Below, piece by piece: positions 6,995-13,138 of a stretch of DNA of 37,492 nucleotides. The notes under the pieces are model-generated. The model had not been told where the DNA came from and made no database searches. It saw only the letters and a list, made by a program, of their open reading frames with translations. Position numbers and translations under genes: made by a program. Where the stretch lies: NCBI GenBank assembly GCA_902475785.1, contig CABSAN010000017.1, positions 1 through 37,492 of the forward strand, read 5' to 3'. This DNA comes from an uncultured Collinsella sp. (GTDB lineage: Bacteria > Actinomycetota > Coriobacteriia > Coriobacteriales > Coriobacteriaceae). How positions within the stretch are numbered: the first letter of the stretch is position 1; the number at the start of each line of letters is the position of its first letter.

Positions 6995-8215
6995 ATGCAT
7001 CTAGCCCGCCGCGCCTGGTGCCGAACGTATCAAACGGTTTTTCGCATCGCATTGCCGGTGCTGCCCTATACCGAGCCACGCATTCTAGAACACGCTGAGG
7101 ATGTGCCCACAGTGCTTCAAAAGCGTTCGATACAGCGGGTTCTTATCGTGACGGATCCCGGCATTGCCCGTCTGGGGCTCACGGCACCGCTCGAGACAGC
7201 GCTCGCGTCCAAGGGAATTGGCGTTGCGGTCTATGCCGAAACGCGTGCGAACCCCACGGTCTCAAACGTGGAAGAAGCGGCGTCCCTGTATCGAGAGCGC
7301 GCCTGCCAGGCCATTATCGGCTTTGGCGGTGGCTCGGCCATGGACTGTGCCAAGGGCGTGGGAGCACGTATCGCGCAGCCAAACAAGCCCATCAACAAGA
7401 TGCGCGGCCTGTTGCGCGTTCATCGTCTCCTGCCGCTGCTTATTGCGGTTCCCACTACTGCCGGTACGGGAAGTGAAGTCACGCTCGCGGCGGTTATCAC
7501 CGATGATGAGACGCACTATAAATACCCCATTAACGACTTTGTGCTCATCCCGCGTTTTGCAGTCCACGACCCCGAGTTTACGCGCGGGTTGCCTGCCTCC
7601 ATTACGGGGCAGACGGGTATGGATGCCCTGACGCATGCTGTCGAGGCCTTTATCGGCCGTAGCACCACGCCCTACACGCGCAAGATGGCGCGTCAGGCGG
7701 TCCAGCTCATCCGCGACAATTTGCTCGAGGCCTATGAGCATGGCGACGACATGCGTGCGCGCCGCAATATGCTTTCGGCGGCGTATAAGGCGGGCGTTGC
7801 GTTTACTCGCTCCTATGTTGGATATGTGCATGCCATCGCGCACAGTCTGGGCGGCCGATACGGAATTCCGCACGGTTTGGCCAACGCGATCATCCTGCCG
7901 CACATGCTTCGCGCTTATGGTGACGCCGCCGCCCCCAAGCTTGCCGATCTTGCTCGCATGGCGGGCATTGCGCCGGCTACCGCACAGGACAGTCTTGCGG
8001 CCGAGGCCTTTATCGATTGGGTCGACCGCATGAACGAGGCCCTGGGAATCCCCAAATATGTCTCGGGTATTCGCCGCTCCGACATTCCCGAGATGGCGGC
8101 GCATGCCGATGCCGAGGCCAATCCCCTGTACCCCGTTCCTCTTTTAATGGACCGCCTGGAGCTCGAGCATATGTACGAAGTTGTTGCAGGTGGTATGTTT
8201 GAGGACGAGAACTAG
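6995..8215 (+). CDS. Iron-containing (group III) alcohol dehydrogenase
   Basis: This 406-residue cytoplasmic NAD(P)H-dependent oxidoreductase of the Fe-ADH family should interconvert an alcohol and its aldehyde. Visible signatures are the nucleotide-binding GFGGGSAMDCAKG, PTTAGTGSEVTLAAV, the metal region GMDALTHAVEAF and the HAIAHSLGGRYGIPHG motif, whose histidines bind Fe2+. ATG 6995 is chosen over the longer frame from 6914 because AAGGAG lies 9 bp upstream. The gene is followed after 9 bp by an aldehyde dehydrogenase with AGGAGG in the gap, so the pair should work as an alcohol-aldehyde-acid module. The substrate cannot be told from sequence. Confidence 0.92.
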   Translation: MHLARRAWCRTYQTVFRIALPVLPYTEPRILEHAEDVPTVLQKRSIQRVLIVTDPGIARLGLTAPLETALASKGIGVAVYAETRANPTVSNVEEAASLYRERACQAIIGFGGGSAMDCAKGVGARIAQPNKPINKMRGLLRVHRLLPLLIAVPTTAGTGSEVTLAAVITDDETHYKYPINDFVLIPRFAVHDPEFTRGLPASITGQTGMDALTHAVEAFIGRSTTPYTRKMARQAVQLIRDNLLEAYEHGDDMRARRNMLSAAYKAGVAFTRSYVGYVHAIAHSLGGRYGIPHGLANAIILPHMLRAYGDAAAPKLADLARMAGIAPATAQDSLAAEAFIDWVDRMNEALGIPKYVSGIRRSDIPEMAAHADAEANPLYPVPLLMDRLELEHMYEVVAGGMFEDEN

Positions 8216-8224
8216 GAGGTTGCC

Positions 8225-9604
8225 ATGAACACCGAGGAAATTGCGCGCATCGTCGGCGATCAGCGCACCTACTTTAAGACGCACGCTACGTTTGATGTCG
8301 ATGCTCGCCGCCGTGCACTGGTGCGCCTGCGCGATACGGTACGGGCGCACGGGGCCGATATTGCCCATGCGCTCAAGACCGATTTGGGAAAGTCGCATGA
8401 CGAGGCATATATGTGCGAGATCGGCACGTCGCTTTCCGAGATTCGTCATCAGATTGCGCATGTGGCCCGATGGAGTCGTCCGCGCCTGCGTCCGTGTGAC
8501 CTCGCTAACGCCGTGAGCGTGTGCAAAACACAAGCCGTGCCCTATGGCGTCACGCTCATCATGGCGCCCTGGAACTATCCGTTTTTGCTGACGCTCGAGC
8601 CGCTCGCTGGCGCCCTTGCCGCAGGCAATACCGTGGTTATCAAGCCGAGTGCCTATGCTCCGGCATCGAGCGCGGTGCTCAGGCAGATTTGCGAGGAAGC
8701 ATTTGATCCGCGCCTGGTGACGGTCGTCGAAGGCGGGCGTGCCGAGAATGAGGCGCTGCTCGACGAGTGCTGGGACAAGATCTTCTTTACCGGTAGCGTT
8801 CCGGTCGGCAAGCTCGTCATGGAGCGCGCGAGCAAAAACCTCACGCCCGTGACGCTTGAGCTGGGCGGAAAGAGTCCCTGCATCGTGGATGCGACGGCAA
8901 ACTTGAAGGTCGCGGCACGCCGTATCGCATTTGGTAAATGGCTCAACGTGGGGCAGACCTGCGTGGCGCCCGACTATCTGCTGGTCGACGTGCGCGTGCA
9001 CGATGAGCTGTTGGGCCTCATCAAGGAGGAGGTCCGTCGCATGTTTGGCGAGCACCCGCTCGACAACGAGAACTACGGTCATATTGTCAACGCCAAGCAT
9101 TTTGCGCGCGTGCGTGGGCTGATCGATCCCGATAAGGTTGTGCTGGGAGGCACGGCGCGCGAGTCGTCGCTCAAGATTGAGCCGACGATCCTAGACGGCG
9201 TGACCCCCGATGACGCCGTGATGCAGGAGGAGATTTTCGGCCCCATCTTGCCGGTGCTGACGTTTGAGAGCCTAGACGAGGCCGAGGCGTTCATCACGGA
9301 TCGTCCGACGCCGCTGGCCCTGTATATCTTTAGCCAGGACCGTGCGACTCAGCAGCGCTTTGTGCGCTACGTGCCCTTTGGCGGCGGCTGCGTCAACGAC
9401 ACGATCATGCATTTGGCTACGAGCCATATGGGCTTTGGCGGCATGGGTGCGAGCGGTATGGGTCAGTACCATGGCCGCGAGAGCTTCGATACGTTTAGCC
9501 ACAAGAAGAGCATCGTGAACAAGTCAACCTGGCTGGACGTGCCGTTTCGGTATGCGCCCTACGCAAGCTGGAAGCACAAATTCGTGCGCATGTTTGTGCA
9601 TTAG
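8225..9604 (+). CDS. Aldehyde dehydrogenase, class 3-like
   Basis: This 459-residue NAD(P)-dependent aldehyde dehydrogenase has the full domain set: MAPWNYPFLLTLEPLAGALAAGN (active-site Asn region), FFTGSVPVGK, the catalytic Glu motif VTLELGGKSP, the nucleophile in GQTCVAPDY and EEIFGPILPVL. The short length and the C-terminal GMGASGMGQYHGRESFDTFS fit the class 3/fatty-aldehyde (YwdH-like) group. The tail of about 40 residues ends in aromatic and basic residues (FRYAPYASWKHKFVRMFVH), as in membrane-associated class 3 enzymes, but there is no clear transmembrane helix. It is the second gene of the operon with the iron alcohol dehydrogenase. Oxidation of the aldehyde to the acid is the expected direction. 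Confidence 0.93.
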   Translation: MNTEEIARIVGDQRTYFKTHATFDVDARRRALVRLRDTVRAHGADIAHALKTDLGKSHDEAYMCEIGTSLSEIRHQIAHVARWSRPRLRPCDLANAVSVCKTQAVPYGVTLIMAPWNYPFLLTLEPLAGALAAGNTVVIKPSAYAPASSAVLRQICEEAFDPRLVTVVEGGRAENEALLDECWDKIFFTGSVPVGKLVMERASKNLTPVTLELGGKSPCIVDATANLKVAARRIAFGKWLNVGQTCVAPDYLLVDVRVHDELLGLIKEEVRRMFGEHPLDNENYGHIVNAKHFARVRGLIDPDKVVLGGTARESSLKIEPTILDGVTPDDAVMQEEIFGPILPVLTFESLDEAEAFITDRPTPLALYIFSQDRATQQRFVRYVPFGGGCVNDTIMHLATSHMGFGGMGASGMGQYHGRESFDTFSHKKSIVNKSTWLDVPFRYAPYASWKHKFVRMFVH

Positions 9605-9605
9605 G

Positions 9606-9649
9606 AAATGACAGGTAATACGAACAAGTGTTCCTATTACCTGTCATTT
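9606..9649. terminator. Perfect 15-bp inverted repeat after the aldehyde dehydrogenase
   Basis: AAATGACAGGTAATA pairs with TATTACCTGTCATTT around a 14-nt loop, 1 bp past the stop codon. It is AT-rich and only weakly T-ending, so it is a possible terminator or mRNA-end stabiliser, or the end of a small mobile hairpin. Confidence 0.5.
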
Positions 9650-9707
9650 ACGTTAGACTACTGCTATGGGGTGCGGATGGGCCAACTCCCTTTAGAAGGG
9701 AATTGGT

Positions 9708-9791
9708 ATGAACGTAAGCGATGTTATTTCGTTACTGGCGTTGTTAATCGCGGCTATCGAACTCGGCCTGTTTATCGGCCGAATGAAATAG
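9708..9791 (+). CDS. Tiny hydrophobic peptide, putative holin-like type I toxin
   Basis: This 27-residue peptide reads MNVSDVISLLALLIAAIELG plus FIGRMK: one hydrophobic helix with a charged end. GAAGGG sits 8 bp before the ATG, so it is likely translated. Its size, the opening pattern M-x-V-x-DVISLL and the short basic C-terminus match what is known of Fst/TxpA-like and 'putative holin-like' membrane toxins of type I toxin-antitoxin pairs. A GC-rich hairpin with an ACCCGCTGCAACGGGT core lies 57 bp downstream, as is common at these loci. The antitoxin RNA is not demonstrated. Confidence 0.6.
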   Translation: MNVSDVISLLALLIAAIELGLFIGRMK

Positions 9792-9847
9792 CCGCCCCCG
9801 CGTAAGCGAAGACGGCCACTTCTCACGATGAAAACGTGTATCGGAGT

Positions 9848-9874
9848 TGGCAAGACCCGCTGCAACGGGTGCCA
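9848..9874. ncRNA. Hairpin downstream of the toxin-like ORF, possible antitoxin-RNA terminator
   Basis: TGGC-aag-ACCCG-CTGCAA-CGGGT-GCCA folds into a stem with one 3-nt bulge and a CTGCAA loop. Hairpins of this form often follow holin-like toxin ORFs and may end or fold the antisense RNA. There is no other convincing gene between 9792 and 9955. Transcript ends are unknown. Confidence 0.35.
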
Positions 9875-9996
9875 TCCGTACTCCTATCTTATCTGCAAGC
9901 GTTCTGTCTCGCAAGCGTTGCGGCAACTGGGTGAAAGGCGCGAGCGGGTGAATTCGTGTCCGCACGGGCCCGTAAACTTCTCAGTGAGGTTAAGCG

Positions 9997-10353
9997 TTGG
10001 TTTATCCGGCCGTTAGAGGAGTTGCCATATACGAGCCTTCACGTGTTCTTCTGTCATTTCATATCGCAGGATTTCAATATGCCGACGGCGCTTTGGTCCT
10101 AGGCGATCTTAAAGTGGGCGATAAGCTGACACTGCGTGCCGAGCGCGATAATCCCCATGATTCCGAGGCGGTTGCAATCTACTACGGCAACACCAAGCTC
10201 GGCTATGTTCCGGGAAACGAGGTCGGCCCGCTATCCGTGATGATGTATTACGGAAACGAGGGTGTATTTGAGGCGCGCGTGCAGCAGGTTGCCCCCGAGC
10301 GCAGCCCGTGGCATCAGGTGCGTGTTGGACTCTACGTGGTGGATGCTCGCTAA
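9997..10353 (+). CDS. HIRAN-domain protein, apparently frameshifted near its 5' end
   Basis: The readable frame gives a HIRAN domain: FHIAGFQYADG, LKVGDKLTLRAERDNPHDSEA, AIYYGNTKLGYVPGNEV. HIRAN domains bind DNA ends or stalled forks in eukaryotic HLTF; stand-alone bacterial ones have unknown roles. This frame has no good start: TTG 9997 lacks a ribosome site, and an ATA at 10030 stands where an ATG would be expected after GAGGAG. A different frame from GTG 9956 encodes SEVKRWFIRPLEELPY, a plausible natural N-terminus, and the two join cleanly if 2 nt are removed near 10030 (...ELPY | EPSRVLL...). The gene is therefore probably broken by a small indel, or holds a sequencing error. The small acidic ORF follows 18 bp after it. 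Confidence 0.7.
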   Translation: MVYPAVRGVAIYEPSRVLLSFHIAGFQYADGALVLGDLKVGDKLTLRAERDNPHDSEAVAIYYGNTKLGYVPGNEVGPLSVMMYYGNEGVFEARVQQVAPERSPWHQVRVGLYVVDAR

Positions 10354-10371
10354 TCGGTTAGGGAGACAGCC

Positions 10372-10551
10372 ATGTTTGATGACGACGACCAGTTCGATCT
10401 GACAGACGAACCGTTTGGGTGGGATATGCTACTCGATGACGATGAGTTGGAGCGGGATCGTAAGAAGCGGCAGGATAAGAATACCCAGGGTGACGCTTCG
10501 AAAAAGCAAGACAAGCGCCGCCGCGGACTGTTCGGCGGGTTCTTTGGATAA
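10372..10551 (+). CDS. Small acidic/basic two-part protein, unknown
   Basis: This 59-residue protein starts with an acidic stretch (MFDDDDQFDLTDEPFGWDML), continues with mixed Lys/Arg/Asp, and ends in KRRRGLFGGFFG. GGGAG lies 6 bp before the ATG. It is 18 bp behind the HIRAN gene and probably co-transcribed with it. There are no cysteines, signal peptide or known motif. The codon bias is that of a real gene. Confidence 0.6.
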   Translation: MFDDDDQFDLTDEPFGWDMLLDDDELERDRKKRQDKNTQGDASKKQDKRRRGLFGGFFG

Positions 10552-10617
10552 CCGCCGCATCGCTGCGTCTGTATACTTAGCACGAGTTGGACACGTTGTG
10601 AAATGAGGGCATAGACG

Positions 10618-11163
10618 ATGATGTGGTTTACCGCCGACCTGCACCTGGGCGATACGAATATCTTGCACGACATGGACCGGCCGTTTGGCTCGGTCGAGGA
10701 GATGAACCGCAAGGTCATTGATGCCATCAATGAGTGCGTGGCTGCGGATGACCGTCTCTACATCCTGGGAGACTTTACCTATCGTTTGCCCCTAGCGGAT
10801 GCCGTGCGTCTTCGCGAGCGCATCGAATGCCAAAACGTAACGCTCATCCGTGGCAACCATGACGGCGACTGGGAAGATCCCGACGCACCGCGGATTTGGG
10901 AAGACGTGCGCGATTACCTGGAGATTGCTCCTGGCTATGCCAAGGGCCATCGTCTGGTTATGAGCCATTACCCCATGCTCAGCTGGAACGGCAAGGCACG
11001 TGGCGCTATTATGCTGCATGGGCATATCCACAGCAGGGGTAACCGCACCAACGCACGCAACCGCGATCGCGAGCGCCCCATTTACCGCTACGATGTGGGC
11101 CTCGACGCCAATGACTACAAGCCTGTAAGTCGTGATCAAATCCTCGGCTATTTTGGACTGTAA
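10618..11163 (+). CDS. Calcineurin-like metallophosphoesterase
   Basis: This 181-residue protein has all core metal-binding motifs of the family in order: DLHLGD (6-11), GDFTYR (about 51), GNHDGDW (about 79), SHYPML (about 115) and HGHIHSRGN (about 134). It is a cytoplasmic dinuclear-metal phosphoesterase; the substrate (nucleotide, phosphoprotein or nucleic acid end) is not predictable. There is a tandem ATGATG start, with GAGGG about 10 bp upstream. It has two hairpins downstream. Confidence 0.92.
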   Translation: MMWFTADLHLGDTNILHDMDRPFGSVEEMNRKVIDAINECVAADDRLYILGDFTYRLPLADAVRLRERIECQNVTLIRGNHDGDWEDPDAPRIWEDVRDYLEIAPGYAKGHRLVMSHYPMLSWNGKARGAIMLHGHIHSRGNRTNARNRDRERPIYRYDVGLDANDYKPVSRDQILGYFGL

Positions 11164-11169
11164 TTCTCG

Positions 11170-11206
11170 AACCACCACAAAGGGGACAGGCACCTTTGTG
11201 GTGGTT
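11170..11206. repeat. Hairpin with GGACAGG loop, possible dispersed element
   Basis: AACCACCACAAAGG / CCTTTGTGGTGGTT is a perfect 14-bp stem around the loop GGACAGGCA, directly after the metallophosphoesterase stop. The hairpin at 25281-25317, read on the minus strand, has the same plan (AACCTACCAAAAAGGGACAGG...GGTT), which suggests a family. Confidence 0.6.
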
Positions 11207-11208
11207 CT

Positions 11209-11243
11209 GGCGCCGTTGCCATTATGGCAGCGGCGCCTTTTTT
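11209..11243 (+). terminator. Rho-independent terminator of the metallophosphoesterase
   Basis: GGCGCCG-tt-GCC / GGC-ag-CGGCGCC with an ATTAT loop is followed by TTTTTT. Confidence 0.88.
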
Positions 11244-11301
11244 GTCCGTGCGGCGCGGTAGAGTGTAGTCGGTTGAAATTTGCGTCCATCGAGGAGCTGC
11301 T

Positions 11302-13059
11302 ATGAACGAGATTAAGTGCCCGCATTGCGGCGAAGTTTTTAAGGTCGATGCGTCCGGCTATGCGGATATCGTCAAACAAGTGCGCGATGCTGAGTTTTCG
11401 CGCGACCTGGATGAGCGTGTGAAGGCAGTCCAGCGCGAGGGCGAGCAGGCGCTGGAACTTGAGCGCTCGCGTTCGACGGCCGCCTTGCAAGAGGCAGAGT
11501 CTCAGCGCAACGCTCAGCTTGTCGAGCAGAAGAACGCTGCGGCCCAGCAGCTGGCGCAAGAAGTCGCCAAGCGCGATGCTGAACTCGCCGAGCTGCGCGC
11601 CAAGCTTGAGGGCTCTGCCACGGAGCGCGAGAGTGCAAGCCAGCGCGCGGCGGTTGAGGCCCGTGCGGATGCGCAGAAGGAAAACGCAGAGCTCCAGCGT
11701 GAGATTGACAACCTGCGCGCGCAGCTGGGACGCAAGGATGACGAAGCCAAACTTGCCGAGGCAGCGGCGCGCAATGCTGCTCAAAACGATCTGTCCGCCC
11801 GCGACGCTCAGATTGCTGAGCTACAGGCAAAGCTCTCCGCTGCGGACAAGGCCCAGGAGATGGCGCTTGCCGCTGCCGCGGCAGAGTCGCAGCGTGAGCT
11901 CGATGCCGCTCGCAGCGAGGCCGAGCGCGCGCTTGCTGACTATCGCGCGAAGGTACAAGAGAAGTTTTCCGCCGCAAAGGCTCAGTCCGAGCAAGAGGCC
12001 GAGGGCCTGCGTGCCCAGCTGCGCGAACAGGAGCTGACGGCCAAAATGAACCTATCGGAGGCGGTCGCCGCGGCGGAGCGTGAGCGTGATGAGGCGCGTG
12101 CCAAGCTGACGAGTGAGCTGGCGGTGCGCGATTCGCGTGAGGAACAGGCCAAGGCAGCCCACGAGCTTGAGCTCGCGCAGGCCAAGCGCGTGAGCGACGA
12201 GTTGATCCGCTACAAGGACGAAGAGATTGAGCGCCTTAAGGAAATGAAGATCCGCCTGTCCACCAAGATGGTGGGCGAGTCGCTCGAGCAGCACTGCGAG
12301 ACCGAGTTTAACCGCCTACGCATGACGGCGTTTCCTAACGCGTACTTTGAGAAAGATAACGATGCGTCCGAGGGCACCAAGGGGGACTTTATCTTCCGCG
12401 AGTGCGACGCGAGCGGCAACGAGGTCATTTCGATTATGTTCGAGATGAAAAACGAGAACGACGAGACTGCGACCAAGCACAAGAACGAGGACTTCTTTAA
12501 GAAGCTCGACCACGATCGTCGCCAGAAGGGCTGTGAGTATGCAGTGCTCTGCACGCTGCTCGAGCCCGAGAGCGAGCTTTACAATGCCGGCATCGTGGAC
12601 GTGAGCTATCGCTACGAGAAGATGTACGTGATCCGCCCGCAGTTCTTTATTCCCATGATTACGCTTCTTCGCAACGCTGCCATGGGTTCGCTGCGCTATA
12701 AGCAGGAGCTGGCGGAGTACAAACAGCAGAATATCGACGTCACGAACTTCGAAGCCAAGATGGAAAAGTTCAAGAACGACTTCGGCCGCAACTACGAGAT
12801 CGCGAGCCGCAAGTTCCAAACGGCGATCGATGAGATCGACAAGACGATTAGCCATCTGCAGAAAACCAAGGAGGCGTTGCTGTCCTCCGAGAACAATCTG
12901 CGCCTGGCCAACAAGAAGGCCGACGATCTTACCATTCGCAAGCTCACCTGGGGCAACAAGACCATGAAGGCGGCGTTTGACGAGGCGCGCGGGGCTGCGA
13001 CGGAGACAAACGATGAGCCAGCCGAGGCGGATTCGTATGAGGTCGAGGATGCCGAGTAA
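11302..13059 (+). CDS. DUF2130 coiled-coil protein with N-terminal zinc-ribbon motif
   Basis: This 585-residue protein begins with IKCPHCGEVFKVD, half a zinc ribbon. Residues about 25-330 are one long Ala/Glu/Arg coiled coil with repeated LRAQL heptads. The C-terminal part (about 335-520) is DUF2130: MVGESLEQHCETEFNRLR, GTKGDFIFRECD, ISIMFEMKNEND, FFKKLDHDRRQKGCEYAVL, MYVIRPQFFIP. GDF...FEMK fits the Asp...Glu-x-Lys spacing of a PD-(D/E)XK nuclease fold (inference), and the overall plan recalls RmuC-type proteins. Function is unknown; a role in DNA handling is plausible. GAGGAG precedes the ATG, and a terminator follows. Confidence 0.88.
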   Translation: MNEIKCPHCGEVFKVDASGYADIVKQVRDAEFSRDLDERVKAVQREGEQALELERSRSTAALQEAESQRNAQLVEQKNAAAQQLAQEVAKRDAELAELRAKLEGSATERESASQRAAVEARADAQKENAELQREIDNLRAQLGRKDDEAKLAEAAARNAAQNDLSARDAQIAELQAKLSAADKAQEMALAAAAAESQRELDAARSEAERALADYRAKVQEKFSAAKAQSEQEAEGLRAQLREQELTAKMNLSEAVAAAERERDEARAKLTSELAVRDSREEQAKAAHELELAQAKRVSDELIRYKDEEIERLKEMKIRLSTKMVGESLEQHCETEFNRLRMTAFPNAYFEKDNDASEGTKGDFIFRECDASGNEVISIMFEMKNENDETATKHKNEDFFKKLDHDRRQKGCEYAVLCTLLEPESELYNAGIVDVSYRYEKMYVIRPQFFIPMITLLRNAAMGSLRYKQELAEYKQQNIDVTNFEAKMEKFKNDFGRNYEIASRKFQTAIDEIDKTISHLQKTKEALLSSENNLRLANKKADDLTIRKLTWGNKTMKAAFDEARGAATETNDEPAEADSYEVEDAE

Positions 13060-13080
13060 GGCATAGCATATGGTGCAAAA

Positions 13081-13114
13081 GCGGGGCCGCTGGCGATGTT
13101 GCCAGCGGCCCCGC
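13081..13114. terminator. Bidirectional terminator between convergent genes
   Basis: GCGGGGCCGCTGGC / GCCAGCGGCCCCGC is a perfect 14-bp stem with a 6-nt loop. AAAA on the left gives a U-run for the minus-strand helicase, while TTCGTTT follows on the plus strand for the DUF2130 gene. Confidence 0.88.
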
Positions 13115-13138
13115 TTCGTTTCGTTCCATTGCGCCCGG

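Noticed and set aside
9828..10016. 62-codon frame beginning MKTCIGVGKTRCNGCHPY
   Set aside because: No ribosome site, covers the hairpin and the start of the HIRAN gene, and has no family pattern.
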